64,000 nt of DNA from Arthrobacter sp. CJ23 (GTDB taxonomy: Bacteria; Actinomycetota; Actinomycetes; Actinomycetales; Micrococcaceae), in NCBI RefSeq assembly GCF_024741795.1, contig NZ_CP102950.1, forward strand, positions 2,976,001 to 3,040,000, given 5' to 3'. How positions within the stretch are numbered: the first letter of the stretch is position 1; each line of letters begins with the position of its first letter. Position numbers and translations under genes: made by a program. Positions 18,850 through 29,359 of the stretch are shown here, piece after piece. A model generated the notes under the pieces. It did not search any database. It was not told the DNA's origin and worked only from the letters and a program-made list of their open reading frames with translations.

Positions 18850-19968
18850 TCATGCCTCGGTTGGCGGACCCGAGGATTTCTTCGTGAAATACGGCCAGGC
18901 GGTCACGACGGCCATGACGAAGGCCGCAGCCAGGTCCACGGTGAGCACCAGCTGCCACGGGTAGACGGCGAAGGCCACGCCGCCGAAGGCCAGGATGCAC
19001 GTCCAGACGTAGAGCATCACCACGGAGGCGCGGTGCGAATGCCCCAGGTCCACCAGCTTGTGGTGCAGGTGGCCCCTGTCCGCGGACCATGGCGACTGCC
19101 CACGGGCTGTCCTGCGGATCACCGCCAGGCCGAAGTCCAGCAGGGGCATGGACAGCACCGCGAACGGGAGCAGGATCGGGATGATGGTGGGGATACCGTT
19201 GGCCCGGTCATAAAGGCCCGAGCTGATCTGGCCGGTGGCCACGATGCCAGCGGAGGCCATGAGGAGGCCAATGAGCATGGCACCCGAATCCCCCATGAAG
19301 ATCTTCGCCGGGAACCAGTTGTGCGGCAGGAAGCCGATGCAGCTGCCCACCAGGATCGCCATCAGCAGGGTGGCGAGGTCGGAGTTATCGGTCTGCGGGT
19401 TGTTCCGGTGGACCCAGTAGGCGGTCAGGAAGAAGGCCACGCCGCCGATCGCCGCCACACCCGCCGCCAGGCCGTCCAGTCCGTCGATGAAGTTGACGGC
19501 GTTCATGGTGGTGACGATCAGGCCGGCCGTCAGCACGATCCGGACGATTTCCGACTCGATGACGATGGGCTCCGGGATGAACGGGATGACCGCCATCCGC
19601 ACGCCCCACACGGCCACGATCAGGGCCGCTGCGCTTTGACCGAGCAGCTTGATCCACCAGCGGATGTCCAGGATGTCATCCGCGACACCCACAGCGACGA
19701 TCACCACGGCACCGGCCAGGATCCCCCACGGGGCATCGTTGTGGGCGAAGATGTCCTTTACGAAGAACGAGTTGCTCGAGAGGACAAGCGCAACCAGGAA
19801 GCCGGAAAAGATGCCCAGCCCGCCCAGCTTGGAAATCAGCTCCGAGTGCATGTCCCGGCTGCGGATGGGACGGTACAGGCGAAGACTGTTCCCCAGCGCG
19901 CGCGCTCCCCACGTTGCGGCATAGGACACCACGGCGGCCGTGAGCATCATGAGCGAGTACATGATCAT
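18850..19968 (-). CDS. WecA/TagO-like polyprenyl-phosphate GlcNAc-1-phosphate transferase
   Basis: 372 residues, about 11 membrane helices. Family motifs are all present: VADDILD (D97, D98), NAVNFIDGLDG (D162, D165), FMGDSGAMLIG and the cytosolic HLHHKLVDLGHSH loop. It moves a sugar-1-phosphate (normally GlcNAc-1-P) from a UDP-sugar onto decaprenyl phosphate, the first lipid-linked step of wall polymers such as teichoic acids or arabinogalactan-like linkers. AGGAGG is 8 nt before ATG 19968. The same strand continues into the ATP synthase operon 116 bp on, as in several actinobacteria. Confidence 0.93.
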   Translation of the reverse strand: MIMYSLMMLTAAVVSYAATWGARALGNSLRLYRPIRSRDMHSELISKLGGLGIFSGFLVALVLSSNSFFVKDIFAHNDAPWGILAGAVVIVAVGVADDILDIRWWIKLLGQSAAALIVAVWGVRMAVIPFIPEPIVIESEIVRIVLTAGLIVTTMNAVNFIDGLDGLAAGVAAIGGVAFFLTAYWVHRNNPQTDNSDLATLLMAILVGSCIGFLPHNWFPAKIFMGDSGAMLIGLLMASAGIVATGQISSGLYDRANGIPTIIPILLPFAVLSMPLLDFGLAVIRRTARGQSPWSADRGHLHHKLVDLGHSHRASVVMLYVWTCILAFGGVAFAVYPWQLVLTVDLAAAFVMAVVTAWPYFTKKSSGPPTEA

Positions 19969-20265
19969 TGGGCGCCTCCTCGGAAAACGGTATCGGTGCT
20001 GCGTTCCCGGGGTGGCAACGTACGGACGTGCGGCTGCGTCATGGCTCGACCATGCAGATTTACTGAACTCAATTTCTTGTGAATCTGACTTCCGATGGAT
20101 GGATGGCTGCCTGCACTGGGCAACAGCCGCTGCGCACCGCCGAATATTGCTGTACTACAGTTGGACTCAGTCAAAATACTAGCGCCAACGGCAGCCCTGC
20201 TCCGTGCCACGCGCGCCAGGGCGAGCCGGAAGTCCTCTCCCCGCCCTCCCGGAAGGAACCCCCAC
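19969..20265. other. 297-bp divergent spacer between wecA-like and GT2 genes
   Basis: No supported ORF. It must carry both divergent promoters. TACAGT (20156-20161) and TACTAG (20177-20182) are possible -10 boxes for the GT2 gene, but neither has a good -35. Confidence 0.4.
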
Positions 20266-21162
20266 ATGGCAATGTCGGTCGCTCTTGCTGCCGTGACCTT
20301 CGACCGTCCGCACGAGCTGGCCGTCCTCCTGGAGAAGGTGAACGCCCAGACTGCGGCGGTGGACACGATCTGCCTGGTGGACAGCGGCACCACGCCTGCC
20401 AAGGACGTCGCCACGGCACACGCGAATGTGGACTACGTCCGCTCAGAGGCCAATCTGGGCGGCGCCGGAGGCTTTGCCCTGGCCATCCTCAAGGCCGTCG
20501 CCAGTGGCGCCGAATGGATCTGGATCATGGACGACGACGCCGAGCCCACCGATCCGGAGTGCCTTGCCACGCTGCTCCGCGAGGCCGAGGCGCGCGGCCT
20601 TGAAGCCGTCCTGCCGCTGGTCCTTGCTCCCGGCGAACCGGACAAGCTTTCCTTCTTTTTCCGGATCGACGGCAAGGTAAGCCATGAGCGCGCCGAGGTC
20701 GAAAAGGCCGGATTCCTCGAGAATAACGGCCACTTCTTCAATGGCGCCCTGATCCGTTCGGACGTCTTCTTCAAGGTGGGCGTCCCTGACATGCGCCTGT
20801 TCATCCGCGGTGACGAGGTGGACTTCACCATCCGCCTGCGCAAGGCCGGAATCCGCTTCGGTACGGTGACCACGGCCGCGATCACGCACCCCCATGCCTT
20901 CGACGAGACCAAGCACGTCTTCGGTGCGCGCTGGCACGTCATCGTTCCGGGCAACGCCTTCAAGCGCCACTTCTACTACCGCAACCGCGGCTACCTGATC
21001 CGCCGGTACCGCCGCGGGAAGTCGCTGGTGGCGGACGTGGGCGGCTACCTGGGCTACTTCCTGCCGCGCGGCGACTTCAAGGGCCTGGCAGAATGGTTCG
21101 GTGCCTTTTCCGCCGGCCTCCGCGGCAAGGGATTCGGTCCGCTCAAGGACCAGAAGTTCTAG
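20266..21162 (+). CDS. Glycosyltransferase family 2 (rhamnosyl/galactofuranosyl-transferase-like)
   Basis: 298 residues from ATG 20266 (AAGGA 8 nt upstream). GT-A fold: VALAAVTFDRPHEL at the N-terminus, CLVDSGTTPA, SEANLGGAGGFALAI (nucleotide-sugar loop) and the metal-binding MDDDAEP (D89-D91). Further on are FNGALIRSDVFFKVG, RGDEVDFTIRLRKAG and a His-containing loop. This resembles GlfT1-type galactofuranosyl and rhamnosyl transferases that extend a lipid-linked glycan. No transmembrane helix is evident; donor and acceptor are not determined. Confidence 0.9.
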   Translation: MAMSVALAAVTFDRPHELAVLLEKVNAQTAAVDTICLVDSGTTPAKDVATAHANVDYVRSEANLGGAGGFALAILKAVASGAEWIWIMDDDAEPTDPECLATLLREAEARGLEAVLPLVLAPGEPDKLSFFFRIDGKVSHERAEVEKAGFLENNGHFFNGALIRSDVFFKVGVPDMRLFIRGDEVDFTIRLRKAGIRFGTVTTAAITHPHAFDETKHVFGARWHVIVPGNAFKRHFYYRNRGYLIRRYRRGKSLVADVGGYLGYFLPRGDFKGLAEWFGAFSAGLRGKGFGPLKDQKF

Positions 21163-21196
21163 CGGCCGGGCAGAAGCCAGGCGCCGAGCAGACGTC

Positions 21197-21970
21197 CTAG
21201 CGGCGGCGGACGATCCTGCGGCGAAGCAGGAGGCCCGCAAGTTTCCACGGCTCAATGAAAACCCGGTAGGCAACCCGGCCCGGGTGCAGGACCAGGCGCC
21301 AGGCCCATTCCAGCCCCAGGCGGCCCAGCCAGCGGGGCGCGAGTTTCTGGATGCCGGCGATCTGTTCAATGGCTCCGCCCACGGCGCAGTAGACGGCAGG
21401 GGGGAGGGTGTCCAGCCGTCGGCTGAGCACCGATTCCTGCAGGGGCATTCCCAGGCCCAGGAGCACCAGCTGCGGCCGGAAGCCCTGCAGCCACGCCACG
21501 GCGCGGTCTTCCACGCCGCCGTCCCAGCCTTCGCCCGGCATGCCCACCACCTCGGCGCCCGGCACGATGCCGCGGAGCCGCTCAACGGCCTTGGCGTTCG
21601 CATCCGCCCCGGCACCGATGACGGCAATCCGCTCCAGGCCTTGGACACCGCCGAGGGCCGGAACCCAGTCGGTGGAGCCAAGCCGGTACTCCATGGGGCC
21701 ATCGCCCAGCGCCTGCGGACCACGTTTATGGACCCGGCCCCAGAGCATCGCCACGGGGGCGCCGTCCAGCAGCACTACATCGCTTCCCTCGTACAGGGCA
21801 CGGAACCCGGCGCTGGAATGGAAAAGCGTGACGCTGTGCAGGTTGTGGCCCAGCACGGTCCTGGTGCGGCCCTCGGCAACGAAGCCCTCGAGGACGGCGA
21901 TCAGCTCATCCACGCGCAGCGGAGTCGCGTCGACGTCGAGGACAGGGACGCGCTGGCGGACGGGGATCAT
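21197..21970 (-). CDS. WecG/TagA/CpsF-family glycosyltransferase
   Basis: 257 residues. TagA-type features: LGHNLHSVTLF (40-50), the VVLLDGAPVAMLWG motif holding the catalytic Asp (about 69), VLLGLGMPLQE, and the C-terminal GGAIEQIAG...PRWLGRLGLEWAWRL segment thought to hold the enzyme at the membrane. TagA adds ManNAc to lipid-linked GlcNAc, so this enzyme could act directly after the WecA-like transferase encoded 2 kb away. It overlaps the tsaC stop by 4 bp (ATGA), placing it in the rho-prfA-prmC-tsaC strand order. Confidence 0.9.
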   Translation of the reverse strand: MIPVRQRVPVLDVDATPLRVDELIAVLEGFVAEGRTRTVLGHNLHSVTLFHSSAGFRALYEGSDVVLLDGAPVAMLWGRVHKRGPQALGDGPMEYRLGSTDWVPALGGVQGLERIAVIGAGADANAKAVERLRGIVPGAEVVGMPGEGWDGGVEDRAVAWLQGFRPQLVLLGLGMPLQESVLSRRLDTLPPAVYCAVGGAIEQIAGIQKLAPRWLGRLGLEWAWRLVLHPGRVAYRVFIEPWKLAGLLLRRRIVRRR

Positions 21971-22806
21971 GCGGAAGCGGCCTCGGTGGTGCCGGAGGCC
22001 TTGGTGGCGGGTGCTTCGGCCGTTCCGGCGTCTCCTGCTGCGACGGCATCAGCCTCGGCGGCCTCAACTTCGGGAGCAGTTTCAGCCACGGTTTCGGGCT
22101 CGCTTGCGGCCTCGTCGACGGGCGCAGGCTCCGGTTCCGGGGCAAGCTCGCCGAGTCCGAGGATGCCGGGCACCACTCCGCGCAGGCGTTCCAGGGAAAC
22201 GGCACCCTCGCGCACCACGCGGAAGGGTTCGGAGGTGGCGTCCACGATGGTGGAGGCCACGGATTCGGTCCCTTCCAGGGGGCGGAAGCCGCCTTCAAGA
22301 TAGACCTCCACGGACTCGGCGAGCTGGACCCGGGCTTCCGAGGCGGTCTGCGCGGCAGGCTGGCCCGTCCGGTTGGCCGAGGAAACGGCCAGCGGGCCGG
22401 TCAGGGCCAGCAGTTCAAGGGCCACGTCGTCATCGGGCATGCGCAGGGCGACGGTGCCTTTTGTTTCACCAAGGTCCCAGTCCAAGGACGGCTGGGCGTG
22501 CAGGATCAAGGTGAGGCCGCCCGGCCAGAAGGCCTCGGCCAGTGCCCGTGCGCCGACGGGGACATCCGTGGCCAGGCCGTCAAGGGCATTGATCCTGGGA
22601 ATCAGCACCGGCGGCGGCATCTGGCGGCTGCGGCCTTTGGAAGCCAGCAGCAGGGTGACGGCAAGCGGCGAGAAGGCGTCGGCGGCAATGCCGTACACCG
22701 TGTCCGTGGGCATGACGATGCACTTCTTCTCGCTGATGGCGCGCTGGGCGTGCTCCAGCCCTTGGGCGCGGAGATCCTCGGAAGTGCAGTTGTAGGTAGT
22801 GGTCAC
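21967..22806 (-). CDS. tsaC: L-threonylcarbamoyladenylate synthase (YrdC/Sua5 domain) with acidic tail
   Basis: 279 residues. The YrdC domain spans about 10-210: PTDTVYGI (33-40), SKGR (56-59), PGGLTLIL and SSANRTGQPA. It makes threonylcarbamoyl-AMP for the t6A37 tRNA modification. Residues about 218-279 form a low-complexity Ala/Glu/Pro tail, which is not the Sua5 C-terminal domain and is unusually long. prmC directly upstream (12 bp) and prfA beyond it make this a translation-fidelity cluster. Confidence 0.93.
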   Translation of the reverse strand: MTTTYNCTSEDLRAQGLEHAQRAISEKKCIVMPTDTVYGIAADAFSPLAVTLLLASKGRSRQMPPPVLIPRINALDGLATDVPVGARALAEAFWPGGLTLILHAQPSLDWDLGETKGTVALRMPDDDVALELLALTGPLAVSSANRTGQPAAQTASEARVQLAESVEVYLEGGFRPLEGTESVASTIVDATSEPFRVVREGAVSLERLRGVVPGILGLGELAPEPEPAPVDEAASEPETVAETAPEVEAAEADAVAAGDAGTAEAPATKASGTTEAASA

Positions 22807-22818
22807 AGCGTTATTCTT

Positions 22819-23691
22819 TCATTCCCCGGGACCGGACCGTGCCAGTGTGGCGCTGGTGGCGCGTTCCTTGCCGTTCAGGTCGAAATGCGTCGTGATTCCG
22901 GTCCACAGTCCGGTCCGCTCCATCATTCCGGCAATCCAGGCCGCCTGGACCTCAGCGTGCTCCATGACAAAGTAGCCGCCGGGCTTCAGCAGGCGGGCAG
23001 CGGAGGCCGCTGCCGCCGTCGGGAGTTCCATGCCGTCCGCTCCCCCGCCGTACAAGGCTTCCGGCGGATCATGCAAGGCCACCTCGGGTTCGTTCGGGAT
23101 GGCTTCCGCCGGGATGTAGGGCGGATTGGAGACGACGGCGTCGAAGGTTCCGTTGTGCTCGGGCAGGGCGTCGCGGAGATCGCCCTGGATGAGCTTGACG
23201 CCCAGCGGTTCCAGGTTCTTCGCGGCCCAGGCGTGCGCAAAAGCACTGTACTCCACTGCGTGGACCTCGGCCCCGGGGATCTCGTGGGCGAGGGAGCCCG
23301 CGATGGCGCCCGAGCCGGTGCCCAGGTCCACCACTTTGGGATGCGGCATGCCTGCGAGGTGGTCGATGACCAGCTGGACCACGGATTCGGTTTCCGGCCG
23401 GGGAATGAACACGCCTGGGCCGACGCGCAGCTCAAGGTACCTGAAGTAGGCCACTCCGGTGATGTGCTGCAGGGGAATCCTGCCGGCGCGTTCGGCAACG
23501 AGGTCGCCATAGCCTTCCGGGGCCGCGGAATCGCCCAGCAGCATGACCCGGAGCCGTCCCAGGCCGCATCCCAGCAGGTGCTCGGCGAGCAGTTCGGCGT
23601 CCACGCGCGGGGTGGGGACGCCGGCGTCGGACAAAACGGCAGTAGCCTCGCGGACCGCGTCCGCAAGGCTCTGCCCTGGGTAAAACGTCAT
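22819..23691 (-). CDS. prmC: Peptide chain release factor N5-glutamine methyltransferase
   Basis: 290 residues. SAM motif VDLGTGSGAIA (121-131) and the catalytic NPPYIP (189-194), which holds the target glutamine amide. PrmC methylates the Gln of the GGQ motif in release factors, and its substrate RF1 is encoded 18 bp upstream on the same strand. The C-terminal ARSGPGE is non-conserved. Confidence 0.96.
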   Translation of the reverse strand: MTFYPGQSLADAVREATAVLSDAGVPTPRVDAELLAEHLLGCGLGRLRVMLLGDSAAPEGYGDLVAERAGRIPLQHITGVAYFRYLELRVGPGVFIPRPETESVVQLVIDHLAGMPHPKVVDLGTGSGAIAGSLAHEIPGAEVHAVEYSAFAHAWAAKNLEPLGVKLIQGDLRDALPEHNGTFDAVVSNPPYIPAEAIPNEPEVALHDPPEALYGGGADGMELPTAAAASAARLLKPGGYFVMEHAEVQAAWIAGMMERTGLWTGITTHFDLNGKERATSATLARSGPGE

Positions 23692-23709
23692 GAAGGAGTC
23701 CGCCGGCCG

Positions 23710-24789
23710 TTACTCGCCGAGGGCGTCCAGGCGGGACTGCTCGTCCATCTCAATGGCCGACTGGATCACCGGTTCGAGGTCGCCGTTCATGACGGCGTCA
23801 AGGTTGTAGGCCTTGTAGCCGGTGCGGTGGTCGGCGATGCGGTTTTCCGGGAAGTTGTATGTGCGGATGCGCTCCGAACGATCCATCGTGCGGATCTGCG
23901 ACTTGCGCTGGGCCGAGTTCTCGGCGTCGATCTGCTCCTGCTGGTGCGCCAGGATGCGGGCACGGAGCACGCGCATGCCTGCTTCACGGTTCTGCAGCTG
24001 GGACTTCTCGTTCTGCATGGCCACCACGATGCCCGTGGGCAGGTGGGTGATGCGGACGGCGGAGTCGGTGGTGTTGACGGACTGGCCACCGGGTCCCGAG
24101 GAGCGGTAGACGTCGATCTTGAGGTCGTTCTGGTTGATCTCGAGCTCTTCGGGCTCGTCAACCTCGGGGAGCACCAGCACGCCGGCGGCGGAAGTGTGGA
24201 TGCGGCCCTGGGATTCGGTGACGGGGACGCGCTGCACGCGGTGCACGCCGCCTTCGAACTTGAGCCGCGCGTAAACGCCCTCGGCGGGATCGTTCGAGCT
24301 GCCCTTGACGGCCATCTGGACGTCCTTGTAGCCGCCCAGGTCGGATTCCGTGGCGGAAATGAGTTCGGTCTTCCAGCCGCGGGATTCGGCGTAGCGCGTG
24401 TACATGCGCAGCAGGTCGCCGGCGAACAGCGCAGCTTCGTCGCCGCCTTCGCCGCCCTTGACTTCCAGGATGACGTTGCGGGCGTCGTCCGGGTCGCGCG
24501 GGATCAGGAGGCGGCGCAGCTTTTCCTGTGCGGCGGGGAGCTTCTCCTCGATCTCGGCCACTTCAGCGCCAAAGTCCGGGTCCTCGGCGGCCATTTCCTT
24601 GGCTGCCTCCAGGTCTTCGGTGAGCCCGTGCCAGCGGTTGTACGCCTCCACGATGCCCTGCAGCTGGGCAGAACGGCGCCCCAGCTTGCGGGCCAGCGAC
24701 TGGTCGGCATAAACAGCGGGATCACTCAGCTGCGCCTGGAGGGCCGCGTGCTCATCCAGCAATCCCTGTACGGACTCAAACATTTTCAA
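23710..24789 (-). CDS. prfA: Peptide chain release factor 1
   Basis: 359 residues. The GGQ motif lies in [20 protein letters not shown], and the stop-codon recognition tripeptide is PVT in [15 protein letters not shown], which identifies RF1 (UAA/UAG) rather than RF2 (SPF). Full length. It is separated from rho by a strong terminator, so it probably has its own promoter in 24790-24843. Confidence 0.97.
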   Translation of the reverse strand: MKMFESVQGLLDEHAALQAQLSDPAVYADQSLARKLGRRSAQLQGIVEAYNRWHGLTEDLEAAKEMAAEDPDFGAEVAEIEEKLPAAQEKLRRLLIPRDPDDARNVILEVKGGEGGDEAALFAGDLLRMYTRYAESRGWKTELISATESDLGGYKDVQMAVKGSSNDPAEGVYARLKFEGGVHRVQRVPVTESQGRIHTSAAGVLVLPEVDEPEELEINQNDLKIDVYRSSGPGGQSVNTTDSAVRITHLPTGIVVAMQNEKSQLQNREAGMRVLRARILAHQQEQIDAENSAQRKSQIRTMDRSERIRTYNFPENRIADHRTGYKAYNLDAVMNGDLEPVIQSAIEMDEQSRLDALGE

Positions 24790-24839
24790 ACCTCTTTCGA
24801 CTTGCCATCAAGTCTAGTTACAACGATTGGGAGTTAACG

Positions 24840-24885
24840 ACAAACCGCTCAAAGCATGCCGCGGGGGCCGGCATGCTTTGAGCGG
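24840..24885 (-). terminator. Strong intrinsic terminator of rho
   Basis: Perfect 16-bp stem (24845-24860 pairs with 24870-24885) around a 9-nt loop. On the minus strand it is followed by TTTGTCGTT. It sits 9 nt after the rho stop, so the rho gene itself ends at an intrinsic, Rho-independent site. Confidence 0.85.
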
Positions 24886-24894
24886 TAAGGACAG

Positions 24895-26967
<2,073 letters not shown>

Positions 26968-27275
26968 GAAGGATCCTTCCCCCTCGACGGCGTCCAGAGC
27001 AAGAGCTGGACGCGATGATTTGTTCTGGGCTGCAGTTCAGATCTGCAACCGGGATTTTCGGCCTTGCCGGATGGATTTCGGCCAGCAGGGCCGGATAAAG
27101 ATGCGTCTTCACTGGCTCCGGTCTCACCGGACAGCCGGCTGACGGTTCAGGGAACAGAGATTGATCTGCGGCACCTGAAACAGGCCGGAAGGAGACGGCA
27201 CCGCCAGACTTCGGCGCAGTTAATCACAGGTACGGCAATCAAGCCGGAATCCGGTGCTGGGAACTGCCCGCGGCT
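26968..27275. other. 308-bp spacer: rho leader region
   Basis: No supported ORF. On the minus strand it is the rho promoter and 5' leader. It contains the inverted repeats CGTCCAG-N8-CTGGACG (26991-27012) and TGCAG-N7-CTGCA (27031-27047). The former ends about 23 nt before the rho start codon, next to its ribosome site. Confidence 0.55.
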
Positions 27276-28250
27276 TTACCGCCGGTGCAGTTCCACTGTA
27301 GCACCTTCAACGTCCACTGCCAGCGTCATCACACGCCAGCCAACACCGGGGGTGTTTTCTGTGGTGAAAGCTTCGATCAGTGCGGTGACCCGTGCGGCCT
27401 CGGCCTCGCCGTTAGCAAGGACCATGACCGTGGGGCCGGCGCCGGAGACGACGGCCGCGTGGCCGGCCGCGCGCAGGGCTGCGATCAGCTCGGCGCTGGG
27501 ACGCATGGCCGCTGCACGGTAGCTCTGGTGCAGGTAGTCCTCCGTGCCCGGCAGCAGGTATTCCGGCTGCGTGGTCAGCGCGTGGATCAGCAGGGCGGCC
27601 CGCCCGGAGTTCATGGCGGCCGCGTGGTGGCCCACGGACGCCGGCAGCAGGCCCCGCGCGGTTTCAGTGGACAGTTCGTAGTCGGGTACGGCGACGACTG
27701 GAATGACCGACGCCGCCACATCGGCACGCGTGCTGCTGTACTGCTCGCTGTCCTGCCATGACAGCGCCAGTCCGCCGAAGATCGCGGGAGCGACGTTGTC
27801 CGGGTGGCCTTCCATTTCGCTGGTCAGCTGCAGGATCCAGTCACGGTCCTGCCGGGATTCCGCGGGCACCAGGGCGTTCGCGGCGGTCACGGCGGCAACA
27901 ACGGCAGACGCCGAGGAGCCCAGGCCACGCCCGTGCGGGTTGACGTTGTCCGCGATGATCTTCAGGCCGTTGTGCCGGAAACCGAGGCGCTCGAGCGCCA
28001 GCTCAATGGCACGGACCACCAGGTGGCTGCCGTCGCGGGGAAGGGTGTCGGCGCCCTCACCGGAGAGCTCGAATTCGAGCTCTCCGGTGCTGAGCGTTTC
28101 CACCGTCAGGGTGTCGTAGATCGACAGGGCCAGGCCCAGGCTGTCATAGCCGGGGCCCAGGTTGGCGCTTGTACCAGGGACCCTGACGGTGAGCCGCTGG
28201 CCTGCCGCGACAAGTTCACGATCAGTCGCGGTGGGCTGCGTTGTTTCCAC
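27276..28250 (-). CDS. thrB: Homoserine kinase
   Basis: 324 residues from GTG 28250, two bases after the thrC stop. GHMP-kinase fold: VPGTSANLGPGYDSLGLAL at the N-terminus, the phosphate loop GRGLGSSASAVVAA, and the C-terminal VVSGAGPTVMVL. It phosphorylates homoserine, giving the substrate of ThrC encoded just upstream. Last gene of the argS-lysA-hom-thrC-thrB operon; no clear terminator follows. Confidence 0.97.
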   Translation of the reverse strand: METTQPTATDRELVAAGQRLTVRVPGTSANLGPGYDSLGLALSIYDTLTVETLSTGELEFELSGEGADTLPRDGSHLVVRAIELALERLGFRHNGLKIIADNVNPHGRGLGSSASAVVAAVTAANALVPAESRQDRDWILQLTSEMEGHPDNVAPAIFGGLALSWQDSEQYSSTRADVAASVIPVVAVPDYELSTETARGLLPASVGHHAAAMNSGRAALLIHALTTQPEYLLPGTEDYLHQSYRAAAMRPSAELIAALRAAGHAAVVSGAGPTVMVLANGEAEAARVTALIEAFTTENTPGVGWRVMTLAVDVEGATVELHRR

Positions 28251-28252
28251 TC

Positions 28253-29359
28253 TTAGTTTTCTTCCAGTCCCAGTTCCGCGGCCACGGTGACGACGTCGTT
28301 CGGCACCTTGACCGGCTGCACATCGCTGCCGTCCTGGGTGCGGAGGGCCCACTGCGGGTCCTTCAGGCCGTGGCCGGTCACGGTGATGACGATCGTCTTG
28401 CCGGAGGGAACCTCGCCTGCGGCGTGCTTCTTGATGAGGCCCGCGACGCCGGCGGCGGAGCCGGGCTCGACGAAGACGCCTTCCTTGGCGGACAGCCAGC
28501 GGTGGGCGTCGAGGATTTCCTCGTCCGTCACTGCTTCGATGAGTCCACCGGATTCATCGCGTGCTGCGATGGCGGTGTCCCAGGAGGCCGGGTTGCCGAT
28601 CCGGATGGCCGTGGCGATGGTGTCCGGTTCCGTGATGGGGTGGCCCGCCACGAAGGGTGCCGCACCGGCGGCCTGGAAGCCCCACATGATGGGGGTCTTG
28701 GTGGAGACCGCGGGCAGCGTGCCGGCCGTTGCGGATTCGAAGGGCGCGGAGTATTCCTTGTAGCCCTTCCAGTACGCGCTGATGTTGCCCGCGTTGCCGA
28801 CCGGGAGCACGTGGATGTCCGGGGCGTCGCCCAGGGAGTCCACGATCTCGAAAGCGCCGGTCTTCTGGCCCTGGATACGGGCCGGGTTGACCGAGTTCAC
28901 CAGGAACACGGGGTAGGACTCGCCGAGCTTGCGGGCGATGTCCAGGCAGTTGTCGAAGTTGCCGTCAACCTGCAGCAGCGTGGCGCCGTGGGCGATCGCC
29001 TGGCTCAGCTTGCCCATGGAGATCTTGCCTTCCGGGACCAGCACGGCGCATTTGAGGCCGGCAGCCGTGGCGTAGGCGGCGGCGGAGGCGGAGGTGTTGC
29101 CGGTGGAGGCGCACACCACTGCTTTGGCGCCGGCTTCCACAGCGGCGGTCATGGCCATGGTCATGCCGCGGTCCTTGAAGGAGCCCGTGGGGTTCATGCC
29201 TTCGACCTTGAGGTAGACCGTGGAACCGGTCAGCTCGGAGAGCTTCCGGGCATGCACGAGGGGAGTGCCGCCCTCGCCGAGGGTGATGACCTTCGTGGCT
29301 TCCGTAACAGGCAAACGATCAGCGTATTCGCGGATTACTCCGCGCCATTGGTGAGCCAC
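28253..29359 (-). CDS. thrC: Threonine synthase
   Basis: 368 residues, PLP fold type II. The PLP lysine is K62 in [11 protein letters not shown]; the phosphate cup is [12 protein letters not shown] and the substrate loop [15 protein letters not shown]. It converts O-phosphohomoserine to threonine. Its ATG directly abuts the hom stop codon. Confidence 0.97.
   Translation of the reverse strand: MAHQWRGVIREYADRLPVTEATKVITLGEGGTPLVHARKLSELTGSTVYLKVEGMNPTGSFKDRGMTMAMTAAVEAGAKAVVCASTGNTSASAAAYATAAGLKCAVLVPEGKISMGKLSQAIAHGATLLQVDGNFDNCLDIARKLGESYPVFLVNSVNPARIQGQKTGAFEIVDSLGDAPDIHVLPVGNAGNISAYWKGYKEYSAPFESATAGTLPAVSTKTPIMWGFQAAGAAPFVAGHPITEPDTIATAIRIGNPASWDTAIAARDESGGLIEAVTDEEILDAHRWLSAKEGVFVEPGSAAGVAGLIKKHAAGEVPSGKTIVITVTGHGLKDPQWALRTQDGSDVQPVKVPNDVVTVAAELGLEEN

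Noticed and set aside
22498..24837. 779-codon open frame on the plus strand opposite prmC/prfA
   Set aside because: It is antisense to two intact conserved genes; its His/Asp/Gly/Val-rich composition is what high-GC codons give in that frame, and it has no motif.
27242..27258. Terminator after thrB
   Set aside because: Only a short interrupted CCGG hairpin is present and no T-run follows.
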